Shown in pieces: positions 15,814 through 24,243 of a DNA stretch of 42,326 bases. This DNA is from Planctomycetes bacterium ADurb.Bin069 (GTDB lineage Bacteria > Planctomycetota > UBA8108 > UBA8890 > UBA8898): contig MWEK01000037.1 in NCBI GenBank assembly GCA_002070955.1, positions 1-42,326 on the forward strand, read 5' to 3'. The notes under the pieces were generated by a model. It searched no databases. It was not told the origin of the DNA and saw nothing but the letters and a program-made list of their open reading frames with translations. A program made the position numbers and the translations under genes. Every line of letters begins with the position of its first letter. The stretch's first letter is position 1.

Positions 15814-16512
15814 ATGATGATAGAGACGCCGGAAGCTCAGGTCGACCCGCACAGTACGGGTCCCCGGACACGCCTGCAGAAACGGGCCAGCAAGACCCGC
15901 AACAGGCTGTTCAAGGCGGCGTTGCAGCTTTTCCGTGAAAAGGGCATCGAGGCCACCGCCATCGTCGAAATCACGGAGCTTGCCGACCTCGGCAAGGGAA
16001 CCTTCTACCGCCATTTCTCCGACAAGAACGAGATGGTGATCGTCGTCGTCGACGACATCGTCGACCGCCTGACGGCCCTGTGGAACGTCAGCGTTCCTCC
16101 GCCGCGCGCGCTCAAGGAAGCGGTCGAGCGCGTGGTGGCGGGGCACCTCGAGTTTTTCCTGGGGAACCGCGCGGAGTTCGGCCTCCTCTTCCGCGAGAAG
16201 CTGCTCGCGGAGCTGCAGGCGGACTGCCCGGATCCGCTCGAGCGGCCCTATATGCGCTACCTGCGCGAGTTGGAGAACCGGCTCGCCCCGCATATGACCG
16301 TACCGCTTGATCCCGTGAAGTTGCGGCGTTTCGTGTACGCAACCGCCGGATTCGTGTCCGGCGCGCTCTCCTTCGCGGTGATCGGGCTTGAGTCAGGAGA
16401 AATAACGCGGAGCATGCAGCCGCTGCGGCAGGCGTTCGTCACCGCGGCCGCCGCCTTCCTGGGCGGAGGGCCGGACGCGCGTGACGCCGGCGCGCCGGAA
16501 CGACCGGCGTGA
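15814..16512 (+). CDS. TetR/AcrR-family transcriptional repressor
   Basis: 232 residues. The helix-turn-helix is at about residues 30-75: RNRLFKAALQLFREKGIEATAIVEITELADLGKGTFYRHFSDKNEM, with the diagnostic G-K-G-T-F-Y-R-H-F turn. The rest is the usual helical ligand-binding domain, too divergent to name a ligand. Two ATG codons at 15814 and 15817 are candidate starts; neither has a Shine-Dalgarno, and the predicted transcription start is about 5 nt upstream, so leaderless initiation is likely. Two short palindromes overlapping the promoter are the obvious operators. kamA starts about 38 bp after the stop, so this regulator probably controls the lysine aminomutase operon. Confidence 0.88.
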   Translation: MMIETPEAQVDPHSTGPRTRLQKRASKTRNRLFKAALQLFREKGIEATAIVEITELADLGKGTFYRHFSDKNEMVIVVVDDIVDRLTALWNVSVPPPRALKEAVERVVAGHLEFFLGNRAEFGLLFREKLLAELQADCPDPLERPYMRYLRELENRLAPHMTVPLDPVKLRRFVYATAGFVSGALSFAVIGLESGEITRSMQPLRQAFVTAAAAFLGGGPDARDAGAPERPA

Positions 16513-16550
16513 TCGCCCGCCGTTGCATGCGCACTCGCACGAGGTTGACA

Positions 16551-17906
16551 ATGCCCAAACTTTCTGCAACGACCGACGACGTCTCAACCGCGGAGGAGCC
16601 CCCATCGCTTGCCGCCGTGCTCGAGGCCGGCGGCGCAGCGGCGCCGCGCGAATCGCCCAAGCTGTCCGCGCTGATGGACGACCGCAACTGGAGCGACTGG
16701 CGCTGGCAGATGCGCAACCGCATCCGCAGCGTGGCCCAACTGCGGGAGTTCTTCCCTTCGCTGAAGCTATCGCCCGGCCTGTCGCGCGCGGCCGCAAAAT
16801 TCCCCCTGGCGATCACGCCGTACTACGCGGCCCAGATCCGAACGCTCGACGCCCGCGATCCCGTTTTCAGCATGGCGGTGCCGCAGATTCACGAGCTCTT
16901 CGATCCGCCCTTCCTGGTGGATGATCCCTTGGAAGAGGATCACGACATGCCCGTGCCCGGGCTGGTCCACCGCTATCCCGACCGCGCGCTCCTCATCGCG
17001 ACGACCACCTGCGCGATGTACTGCCGCCATTGCACGCGCAAGCGCGCCGCGGGACATCGCGAGTCCAGCATCACCGAGGCGCGGCTGAAGCAGGTCACGG
17101 CCTATCTGGCGAGCCATCCCGAGATTTCCGATGTGATCGTGTCGGGCGGCGACCCCTTCACGATGGCCACCGAGGTGCTCGACCGCATCCTCACGGCGCT
17201 GCGGAGCGTGCCGACCGTGGAGATCATCCGCATCGGCACGCGCACCATCGTGACGCTGCCCATGCGCGTCACCGAAGAGCTGATCGCCATGCTCAAGAGG
17301 CACCAGCCCGTGTACGTGAACACGCATTTCAACCATCCGAACGAGATTACCCCCGAGTCGGCCGAGGCCTGCGGGCGCCTCGTGGATGCCGGAATTCCCA
17401 TGGGCAATCAGTCGGTGCTGCTGCGCGGCGTCAACGACGATCCGAGCCTCATCGAGAGGCTGTGCCGCCGCCTCGTCAGGATGCGCGTGCGGCCGTACTA
17501 CCTGTTCCAGTGCGATCTGGTGCGCGGGGTGGAGCACTTCCGCACGCCCCTTGCCCGCGGCATTCAGATCATGGAGTACCTGCGCGGGCGGCTGAGCGGC
17601 TTGGCGATTCCGTCCTTCGTCGTCGACGCGCCCCACGGGGGCGGCAAGATCCCCGTGCTCCCGGCGTACGTGCTCATGCAGAGCCCGACGCACACGGTGC
17701 TCCGGAACTTCGAGGGCCTGCTGGTGAGCTACCCCGAGCCCGCGCCGGGCGGCAGGCGCGAGGCGCCGGAGGCGGCGGGGGTCCCCACGGTATTCGATCT
17801 GACACGCGGCGCGGCGACCAAAATTCAGCCCGCCGATACGGCCCGGCAGAAACGCCGTGCGGCGCGCGCCGGTTGCGTTGCTCCGCCGGACGGCGCAGAG
17901 GCGTAG
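16551..17906 (+). CDS. kamA: KamA-family lysine 2,3-aminomutase (radical SAM, PLP)
   Basis: 451 residues from the ATG at 16551, which has GAGG 7 nt upstream; a GTG at 16509 overlapping the TetR stop is an alternative. N-terminal WSDWRWQMRNRIRSVAQLREFF, then the radical SAM motif C-x3-C-x2-C in TTTCAMYCRHCTRKR (Cys154, 158, 161), DVIVSGGDPFTM, IRIGTRTIVTLPMRV, NTHFNHPNEIT, NQSVLLRGVNDD, PYYLFQCDLV and the PLP-region VDAPHGGGKIP. The family moves an amino group from C2 to C3, usually making beta-lysine from lysine; relatives act on glutamate, arginine or EF-P. Here the neighbours are ATP-grasp ligases and a GNAT domain rather than efp, pointing to a beta-lysine-derived small molecule or peptide. 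Cytoplasmic; the extended C-terminus (about 40 residues) is low-complexity. Confidence 0.88.
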   Translation: MPKLSATTDDVSTAEEPPSLAAVLEAGGAAAPRESPKLSALMDDRNWSDWRWQMRNRIRSVAQLREFFPSLKLSPGLSRAAAKFPLAITPYYAAQIRTLDARDPVFSMAVPQIHELFDPPFLVDDPLEEDHDMPVPGLVHRYPDRALLIATTTCAMYCRHCTRKRAAGHRESSITEARLKQVTAYLASHPEISDVIVSGGDPFTMATEVLDRILTALRSVPTVEIIRIGTRTIVTLPMRVTEELIAMLKRHQPVYVNTHFNHPNEITPESAEACGRLVDAGIPMGNQSVLLRGVNDDPSLIERLCRRLVRMRVRPYYLFQCDLVRGVEHFRTPLARGIQIMEYLRGRLSGLAIPSFVVDAPHGGGKIPVLPAYVLMQSPTHTVLRNFEGLLVSYPEPAPGGRREAPEAAGVPTVFDLTRGAATKIQPADTARQKRRAARAGCVAPPDGAEA

Positions 17907-17992
17907 AGACCGACCTTCAGAAGAGAGGTGCGAGAGGAACGCGGAGGCGGGAGCCGCCGGCGGAAGCCGTCGCGGCGCCCCGCCTCTCATGT

Positions 17993-17998
17993 TATAGT
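17993..17998 (+). promoter_or_regulatory. Possible internal -10 (TATAGT) before the ATP-grasp gene
   Basis: TATAGT followed by GGC, 48 bp before the ATP-grasp ATG, in the 140-bp gap after kamA. No good -35 is visible, so this could be an internal promoter or chance. Confidence 0.3.
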
Positions 17999-18046
17999 GG
18001 CTGCCCTTGAGGCCGCGCGCCTGCGCGGCCGCGCGAGGATTGCACC

Positions 18047-19039
18047 ATGACATGCACGATCGGACTCGTTTACGACCTGCGCAGCGATTACCTGAAAGAG
18101 GGCTACACGCTGGAGCAAATCGCCGAGCTCGACACCGAGGCCACCATCGAGGCCTTGGACGCCACGCTGCAAGCGCTCGGCCACGCGACCGACCGGATCG
18201 GCCATGCGCGCGCGTTGTGCGCGCGCCTGGTGCGCGGCGACCGGTGGGATCTCGTCTTCAACATCGCCGAGGGGCTCCGCGGCCGGTCGCGCGAGGCCCA
18301 GGCGCCCGCGATCCTGGAGCTGTACGGAGTCCCGTACGTGTTCTCCGATCCCCTCGTCCTGGCGGCGACCCTCGACAAGGCCGTCGCCAAGCGCCTGGTG
18401 CGCTCCCACGGCCTGCCCACGCCGAATTTCAAGGTCGTCGCGAGCCTCTCCGAGGCGGTCCCCGACGGCCTGCGTTTTCCGCTTTTCGCCAAGCCCATCG
18501 CCGAAGGCACGGGCAAGGGCATCGACGAGCGCTCGCGCATCGACGGCCCGGAGGAGCTGCGCGCGGCGTGCGCGCGGCTGCTGGAGGCCTTCGGGCAGCA
18601 GGTGCTGCTGGAGGAGTACCTTCCCGGACGCGAGTTCACGACCGCCGTTATCGGGACGGGGAGAAAGGCGCGCGTCATCGGCACCATGGAGATCGAGGTC
18701 CTGCCCGCCGCGGCCAGGGCGATTTATTCCCTCGAGATGAAGGAGCGCTGCGAGGAATTCGTGCGCTACTCGGCGCCGCCGCGCGATGCGGTGCGGCGGG
18801 CGGTCGAGGACCTGGCGCTCAAATCGTACCTGGCCCTGGAGTGCCGCGACGTGGGGCGCGTCGACATCCGCCTCGACGCGGACGGCGCGCCGAGCTTCAT
18901 GGAGGTGAATCCTCTCCCGGGCTTGCACCCGCAGCATTCCGATCTGCCCATGATCGCCACTCAGGAAGGCATGCCTTTCGAGCGGCTCATCGCCGAAATC
19001 GTGGAGAGCGCGCGGGAGCGCGCGCGCGGGGCGGCATGA
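18047..19039 (+). CDS. ATP-grasp ligase, D-alanine-D-alanine ligase-like
   Basis: 330 residues. It has the N-terminal domain with GLVYDL, then the ATP-grasp fold: FNIAEGLRGRSREAQAPAILELYGVPYVFSD (the E...P-x-ILE-x-x-G-I-P-Y-x-x-SD segment), LDKAVAKRLVRSHGLPTP, FPLFAKPIAEGTGKGI (nucleotide-binding loop), VLLEEYLPGREFTTAV, DVGRVDIRLDADG, and the Mg-binding FMEVNPLPGLHP near the end. These enzymes join two amino acids or an amino acid to another amine through an acyl phosphate. It differs from housekeeping Ddl in the N-terminal half and lies between kamA and a second ATP-grasp, so a peptide or amino-acid conjugate pathway fits better than peptidoglycan. The last codons overlap the next gene (ATGA). 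Confidence 0.85.
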   Translation: MTCTIGLVYDLRSDYLKEGYTLEQIAELDTEATIEALDATLQALGHATDRIGHARALCARLVRGDRWDLVFNIAEGLRGRSREAQAPAILELYGVPYVFSDPLVLAATLDKAVAKRLVRSHGLPTPNFKVVASLSEAVPDGLRFPLFAKPIAEGTGKGIDERSRIDGPEELRAACARLLEAFGQQVLLEEYLPGREFTTAVIGTGRKARVIGTMEIEVLPAAARAIYSLEMKERCEEFVRYSAPPRDAVRRAVEDLALKSYLALECRDVGRVDIRLDADGAPSFMEVNPLPGLHPQHSDLPMIATQEGMPFERLIAEIVESARERARGAA

Positions 19040-20568
19040 GGCTGCCCCGCGTGCTCGTCCTTCACAACCTTCCGGGCGGCGGATCGGCCTGCGCGGAGAG
19101 CGAGGCGGGCGTCCTCCAGGAAGCCGCCGCCGTCGCGGAGGCCCTCGAGGCCCTGCGCGTGCCGCACCGCGTCAGCGGCGTGCGGACGCTGGCCGAAGTG
19201 CCGGCGGCCGTCGCGGCGGGCGACGAGGCCGTGGTGTTCAACCTGGTCGAGGGATTCCCGGACCGCCCCGAAGACGCGAACTGCGTGCCCGCGGTGTGCC
19301 GCGCGCTGGGCCGCGCCGCCACGGGCGGCGACACGGCGTGCCTCTCCCTCGCGCTGGACAAATGGCGGAGCAAGGCGGTGTTGGCCGCCGCGGGGCTGCC
19401 CGTGCCGCCCGGGGTCTGCGTGGCGCCCGGGGCGCGCTTCAAGCGCGGAGACCTCCCGCCGCCTCCGTGCATCGTGAAACCCTGCGCCGCCGACGCGAGC
19501 GAGGGCATCGACGCGGCCTCGGTGGTTCCGCGCTCCGGGCGCGGGCTTCAGGCGGCCGTGCGGCGCGTGCACGAGCGGTTCGGTCAGGCGGCCCTCGTCG
19601 AGCGCTTCATCGACGGCCGCGAGATCAACGTCGCGGTCGTCCAGCGCGGCCGCGCGCTGGAGGTGCTCGCGGTGGCCGAGATCGAGTTCGTCGACTTCGG
19701 CCGCGGCCGCCCGCGGATCGTCGACTACGCCGCCAAATGGCGGCCGGGATCCTTCGAATACGCTCACACGCGGCGGCGGCTGCCGGCGCGGCTGCCGCCG
19801 CGCGTCGCCGCGGAGGCGGGGAAGCTCGCGCTCAGAGCCGCCGCGGCGATCGGCTGCGCCGACTATGCGCGGGTCGACTTCCGGCTCGATGGGCGGCTGC
19901 GGCCCTTCATCCTCGAGGTCAACCCCAACCCCGACATCGCGCCCGACGCCGGTTTCACCGCGGCCGTCGCCCACGCGGGCTGGCGCTATCGTGATTTTGT
20001 GCGCAACTGCATCGTCAACGCGGCGCGGCGCCTGCCGGCGGCGCGGCGCCTGCCGGCGGCGCGGCCGCGGGCCGAGCGTCTCGGTCCGGCGGGAGACGTC
20101 CTGATCCGCGTGACGCGCGCCGAGGACCGAGGGCCGATCCTGGCCTTCATCGAGGCGACGGGGTTCTTCCGGCCGAACGAGGTCGCCGTCGCCGGCGAGG
20201 TTGTCGATGCGGCGCTCGGCGCGGGGCCCGAGGGCCACTACCAGTCGTTCACGGCCGTGGCGGGCAGGCGGCCGATTGGCTGGATCTGCTATGGGCCGAC
20301 CCCGTGCACGGCGGGCACCTTCGACATCTACTGGATCGCGGTGGCGCCCGAACGGCAGCGGCACGGCATCGGCCGCCTGCTCCTGGCGTTCGCCGAGCGC
20401 CTCATGGCCGCGCGGGGCGGGCGACTCGCCGTCGTCGAGACGGCGGGCCGGGACGCCTACGCGCCGACCCGCGCGTTCTACGCCCGATGCGGGTACGAGG
20501 CCGCGGCGCGGCTGCCCGACTTCTACGACGAAGGCGACGACAAGATCGTGCTCGTCAAACGCCTGTGA
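19036..20568 (+). CDS. ATP-grasp ligase fused to a GNAT acetyltransferase
   Basis: 510 residues in two domains. Residues 1-~325 are a D-Ala-D-Ala-ligase-like ATP-grasp: FNLVEGFPDRPEDANCVPAVCRALG, LDKWRSKAVLAAAGLPVPPG, CIVKPCAADASEGID, ALVERFIDGREINVAVVQ, DYARVDFRLDG and FILEVNPNPDIAPDAGF. A short linker holds a tandem (RRLPAA)2 repeat encoded by an 18-bp duplication (about 20026-20060). Residues ~350-510 are a GNAT acetyltransferase (ILAFIEATGFF, FDIYWIAVAPERQRHGIGRLLLAFAE with the acetyl-CoA R-x-x-G-I-G loop, YAPTRAFYARCGYEAAARLPDFYDEGDDKIVLVKRL). The ATG overlaps the stop of the upstream ligase. Ligation and N-acetylation in one chain after a KamA enzyme suggests an acetylated beta-amino-acid product. 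Inference only. Confidence 0.85.
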   Translation: MRLPRVLVLHNLPGGGSACAESEAGVLQEAAAVAEALEALRVPHRVSGVRTLAEVPAAVAAGDEAVVFNLVEGFPDRPEDANCVPAVCRALGRAATGGDTACLSLALDKWRSKAVLAAAGLPVPPGVCVAPGARFKRGDLPPPPCIVKPCAADASEGIDAASVVPRSGRGLQAAVRRVHERFGQAALVERFIDGREINVAVVQRGRALEVLAVAEIEFVDFGRGRPRIVDYAAKWRPGSFEYAHTRRRLPARLPPRVAAEAGKLALRAAAAIGCADYARVDFRLDGRLRPFILEVNPNPDIAPDAGFTAAVAHAGWRYRDFVRNCIVNAARRLPAARRLPAARPRAERLGPAGDVLIRVTRAEDRGPILAFIEATGFFRPNEVAVAGEVVDAALGAGPEGHYQSFTAVAGRRPIGWICYGPTPCTAGTFDIYWIAVAPERQRHGIGRLLLAFAERLMAARGGRLAVVETAGRDAYAPTRAFYARCGYEAAARLPDFYDEGDDKIVLVKRL

Positions 20569-20574
20569 CCGCCG

Positions 20575-21750
20575 TCACTCGCAGGGCCGGAAGCGCTCGC
20601 AGCCGAGCTTGGCGCCCGAGGGATCGAGGCCGCACTCCTTGAACGGCTCGGGCAGCGGGCCCGCCCCGCCGAAGAGATGCCCGAGCGTCTTGACGGCGTC
20701 CGAGATGTCCAGCTTGCCGTCATCGTTGGCATCCGCGGCATCCAGGCACGACGGCGCCGTTCCGTGGCTGAAAAAATAGGCCAGGAGGGCGATGGCATCG
20801 GCGACGTCCAGCTTGCCGTCGGCGTTCGTGTCGCCGCGGCGGAAGAGGACCTCGGGCGGCATTCCCGGCTTGGCTAGGATTCTAAGGGAGTAAACATGCA
20901 ACGGATCGGGCGGGTCCACGTGCTTGGCCGTGATGTCGATCGCGGGGAACGGCTCCGGCGCCGGGACGAAACCGCTGTCGAGGGGAATGCCCGCCGTGGT
21001 GTTCACCGAAACGACGAGGGCCATCGATTGCGTTTTCGCCGCGTCGCTGCCCCGCCGGTAAAGGCCGCCGCCGCGGACCGTGTAGGGGCGCGTAACGTCG
21101 GCGGACTCGAAAGCGATCTTGTCGACGACGTATTCGCGGTCCAGCCCGGCGCCGCCCGGCAGCTCGCCGAGGAGGAACGTGCCCGTGATCGGCACGGGAA
21201 CGGTCACATGGTTGCAGATCGGGCAGTCATCGATCAATTCGCTTTCCTTGGCCAGCCTGTACGTCTGCCACGCGACGGGGGCGGGCGCCGCGAAGATTTC
21301 CAGGATATAGATATGGTTGGGGTCGCGGGGGTCCTCGTCCCGCACCGTGATTCGGATGAGCGGCGGCGGCTGGACCATGGGCACGAGGCCGCTCACGACG
21401 TGAGTCTTCCGCGCCCCGTTGACGGCGATATCGAGCTCCATCTCCTGCAGGGGGTCGGCCAGCACAAGGTACCGCCAGAGGCCCTCCCCCTCCACCGTGT
21501 AGTCGTTGCTCTCGGAGGCGAATTCGAGGGCGAGCACGCGGTAGTTGACCGAGCCGCAGATATCCTCGCCGGCCTCCAAGGCGAAGGTGCCGCGAATCGG
21601 CCGCACGATCGGCACGCGATCGCAGTACAGGCACTCATCGCGCAGCAAGCTGCCCGTCAGAAGCTCATAGTTCGTGATGTCCCCGGCCGCCCCGGCGGCC
21701 AACCCGGCGAACGCGCCCGCCGCAATCAGACTGGATACCAGCCGCCGCAT
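20575..21750 (-). CDS. Secreted protein with two CxxC repeat modules and a dockerin-like tail
   Basis: 391 residues from the ATG at 21750, which has GAGGAGGTGAGG upstream (21753-21764); a longer frame to 21789 lacks this. Signal peptide MRRLVSSLIAAGAFAGLAAGA. Two homologous modules follow: the first opens DECLYCDRVPIVRPIRGTF (near residue 40), the second DDCPICNHVTVPVPITGTF (near 175). Each continues to a Y-x-V-x-G-x-G-L-(W/Y)-R segment and ends in a DP-x-DP-x-H(I/V)Y-x-L-x-I strand. The C-terminus has two calcium loops (RGDTNADGKLDVADA and DANDDGKLDISDA) and the tail PLPEPFKECG...CERFRPCE. The module is one I associate with planctomycete secreted proteins; its function is unknown. It converges with the ligase-GNAT gene, 6 bp away. 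Confidence 0.82.
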   Translation of the reverse strand: MRRLVSSLIAAGAFAGLAAGAAGDITNYELLTGSLLRDECLYCDRVPIVRPIRGTFALEAGEDICGSVNYRVLALEFASESNDYTVEGEGLWRYLVLADPLQEMELDIAVNGARKTHVVSGLVPMVQPPPLIRITVRDEDPRDPNHIYILEIFAAPAPVAWQTYRLAKESELIDDCPICNHVTVPVPITGTFLLGELPGGAGLDREYVVDKIAFESADVTRPYTVRGGGLYRRGSDAAKTQSMALVVSVNTTAGIPLDSGFVPAPEPFPAIDITAKHVDPPDPLHVYSLRILAKPGMPPEVLFRRGDTNADGKLDVADAIALLAYFFSHGTAPSCLDAADANDDGKLDISDAVKTLGHLFGGAGPLPEPFKECGLDPSGAKLGCERFRPCE

Positions 21751-21945
21751 GACCTCACCTCCTCCGCTTTCGCGCGGGAATGCATGCATCCATTGTCACG
21801 CCTGAGGAGGCCGAATGCAAATTAAACTTCGGCGGGAAACTCCCGCCCGGGCGGGGTCCGCTTCCCTTGTCCCTCCGGATACCTTGGGCGAAAATAGCTT
21901 CCCTGCGCGAGGCGGCGGCGCCTCGCGCAGGCACGGAGGAATCGT

Positions 21946-22893
21946 ATGACCCAGGCGGGCGGAGCGGCCATCGAGGCCGCGGCGCTGTCGAAGACCTACG
22001 GGCGCGGGCGGGGCGCCGTCGCGGCGCTCGCGAACGTGTCGCTGCGCGTCGTGCCCGGCGAGATCTACGGCCTGCTGGGCCGCAACGGCGCGGGCAAGAC
22101 GACCCTCGTCAAGATCCTCCTCGATATCGTGCGGCCGACGCGGGGCGCCGCTTTCATCCGCGGCGTCACCTCCCGGTCGGCGGCGGCGCGGCGGACGGTG
22201 GGGTACCTTCCCGAGGACCACCGCTTCCCGGAGTACCAGACCGGGCTGGACGCCCTCGCTTTCTATGCCGCGCTTTCCGGCGCTCCCGCCGCGGGCGATC
22301 CGGCGCGCTTGCGCGGGCTCCTTGATCTGGTCAACCTCGCCGATGCCGCCGACCGGAGGATTCGAGGGTATTCCAAGGGCATGAAGCAGCGCCTCGGCCT
22401 GGCGCAGGCCCTGGTGCACGACCCCGAAATCCTGCTCCTCGACGAGCCGACCGATGGCGTCGATCCGGTGGGCCGCGCTCGAATCCGCGAGCTGCTTGTC
22501 GATCTCAGGAGCCGCGGGAAGACGATACTGCTCAACTCGCATCTCCTGAGCGAGGTCGAGCGCGTCTGCGATCGGGTCGGCATCATGGAAGGCGGCGCGC
22601 TCGTCCGGGAAGGGACGCTCGACGCCCTGACCCGGGTGCGGCGGGCGTACTCGATCGAGACGGCGCCGGCGTTGGATGACGCGCAGTTGGGCGAACTCGC
22701 GGGGGTTGTCCGCGGCGCCGCGCGCGCGGGGTCCGGCATCGAGGTGTGCGTCGGCGAGGACCGCGGCATCGATGCCGTGGTGGACCACTTGCGCGCCCGC
22801 GGGGTGGGAATTCGGAGCCTCGCCGAGAAAAAGATCTCGCTTGAGGAGGTGTTCCTGAACGCCATCGACGACAACGAACGGGGGGCGGCGTGA
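21946..22893 (+). CDS. ABC transporter ATP-binding protein
   Basis: 315 residues with a GGAGG site before the ATG at 21946. Walker A GRNGAGKTTLVKI (near residue 47), Q-loop region with VGYLPEDHRFPEYQTG, a signature of the form YSKGMKQRLGLAQAL (ABC-2 exporters of this type often have SKGM instead of LSGGQ), Walker B EILLLDEPTDGVDP, and an H-loop in LLNSHLLSEVERVCDRVGIMEGG. The extra C-terminal ~80 residues fit the CcmA/NatA-type ABC-2 subfamily. It is followed by its permease with overlapping start and stop (GTGA at 22890). Substrate unknown; the pair probably exports or modifies membrane components. Confidence 0.92.
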   Translation: MTQAGGAAIEAAALSKTYGRGRGAVAALANVSLRVVPGEIYGLLGRNGAGKTTLVKILLDIVRPTRGAAFIRGVTSRSAAARRTVGYLPEDHRFPEYQTGLDALAFYAALSGAPAAGDPARLRGLLDLVNLADAADRRIRGYSKGMKQRLGLAQALVHDPEILLLDEPTDGVDPVGRARIRELLVDLRSRGKTILLNSHLLSEVERVCDRVGIMEGGALVREGTLDALTRVRRAYSIETAPALDDAQLGELAGVVRGAARAGSGIEVCVGEDRGIDAVVDHLRARGVGIRSLAEKKISLEEVFLNAIDDNERGAA

Positions 22894-24209
22894 GGCAGTT
22901 CCTGGCGGTGATGGCGGACTCGCTCAGGGAGGCGCGCGCCCGCAAGGAGCTGTGGCTGGTCCTCCTCCTGGCGAGCCTGCCGATCCTCCTCTGCGCGAGC
23001 ATCTCCTTCCGGCGCGAGCCGATGGAGAAGACCCTCGAGAGCCTGGCGGGAAAGATCAACCGCCTTCCCCGCGGCCCGGGGCGTCGCGGCGGCGGGCCGC
23101 GGCTCGATCTCCACGTCGCCATCAAGGGCATCGAGCCGGCGGGCCGCGGCGAGGAATGGCCCCCCGAGATCCGCGGCGGACACGTCCTGGACCTGGCCTT
23201 CACCGAACCGGGCCAGCTCGCGCAGCTCGTCGATCGCTTCCGGGACCTGGTCCTGGGCGGCGGGCGCGCCGCGCCGCCCGCCGCGCCGGAGACGCGCCCT
23301 CCGCCGACGGAGACGGAGAAGGACGACTTTCTCAAGGAGCGCTTCACGACGTTCGGCTTCAACCGCGTGTGCGTGCGGCCGCATCCCGCCGGAGGTGAGC
23401 GGTACCTGGTCGGCGTCCGGAGCGACTACGTTCACGAAATCCGGGGCGCGCATTCGTTCAGCCTGCTCTTCGGCCTGTTTCCCGAGATCCCGCTTCTTAA
23501 CGTGAGCGTGGCGGAGTTCACCCTCAGGCTGGAGCGGGGGCTGTTCGAGGTCTTCGCCGGCATTGTCGTCATGGCGGTGGCGCTGCTCGCCACGTCCGGC
23601 TTCGTTCCGAACCTGCTCCAGAAGGGGACGCTTGACCTCGTGCTCGCGCGCCCCATCGGGAGAACGCGGCTCCTGCTCTACAAGTACGCCGGCGGCTTGT
23701 GGTTCGTCGCCGTTTTCACGACTTACCTGATTCTCGGCGCGTGGCTGGCGCTGGGCTTGCGCATCGGGTACTGGAACCCGTGGTTCCTGCTCTCGATCGG
23801 CACGGTGATCGCGACCTTCGCGGTGCTGTACTCGGTGTCCGTCCTGGCCGGCGTCGTCACGCGCTCGGCCGGGCTGGCGGGGATGATCGCCCTCGGCGTG
23901 TGGGGGTTGAGCGGCCTCATCGTCAATCTGCACCAGCAACTGCGCCTGATGCTCTACGGCGCGGAGCTGCCGCAGTGGCTTCTGAGCACCCTTGACGTGA
24001 GCTACACCGTCCTGCCGAAGACGACCCATCTCGCCCTTCTGAGCACCTACGCGCTCTCGCACTCCTATCTCTCGCCGGGCATGTACACGCGCACTTTCGG
24101 GCGGGAGCTGGAGCACGTCGACTGGACCTTCTCCCTGGGGACGACGGCGGCCTTCACGGCGGTGATGCTGGCGCTAGCGGTCTGGCGCTTCCGGCGCACG
24201 GACTATTGA
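22890..24209 (+). CDS. ABC-2 type permease partner
   Basis: 439 residues starting at a GTG overlapping the ATPase stop. One N-terminal membrane helix (LWLVLLLASLPILLCASISF), a long extracytoplasmic or soluble region (about residues 40-225) rich in Pro/Arg, then at least five helices (FEVFAGIVVMAVALLATSGFV, FVAVFTTYLILGAWLALGL, WFLLSIGTVIATFAVLYSVSV, LAGMIALGVWGLSGLIV, TTAAFTAVMLALAVW). The GTLDLVLARPIGRTRLLLYKYAGG stretch is the cytoplasmic coupling loop typical of ABC-2 permeases. Inner-membrane half of the transporter with the preceding ATPase; substrate not deducible. Confidence 0.85.
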   Translation: MRQFLAVMADSLREARARKELWLVLLLASLPILLCASISFRREPMEKTLESLAGKINRLPRGPGRRGGGPRLDLHVAIKGIEPAGRGEEWPPEIRGGHVLDLAFTEPGQLAQLVDRFRDLVLGGGRAAPPAAPETRPPPTETEKDDFLKERFTTFGFNRVCVRPHPAGGERYLVGVRSDYVHEIRGAHSFSLLFGLFPEIPLLNVSVAEFTLRLERGLFEVFAGIVVMAVALLATSGFVPNLLQKGTLDLVLARPIGRTRLLLYKYAGGLWFVAVFTTYLILGAWLALGLRIGYWNPWFLLSIGTVIATFAVLYSVSVLAGVVTRSAGLAGMIALGVWGLSGLIVNLHQQLRLMLYGAELPQWLLSTLDVSYTVLPKTTHLALLSTYALSHSYLSPGMYTRTFGRELEHVDWTFSLGTTAAFTAVMLALAVWRFRRTDY

Positions 24210-24243
24210 TCGGCGCGCATTGGCGGCGGAGGCGCGCGCCGCG

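Noticed and set aside
23041..23330. Pro/Arg-rich part of the ABC permease as a frameshift
   Set aside because: The reading frame is continuous and membrane helices resume afterwards; a soluble loop explains it.
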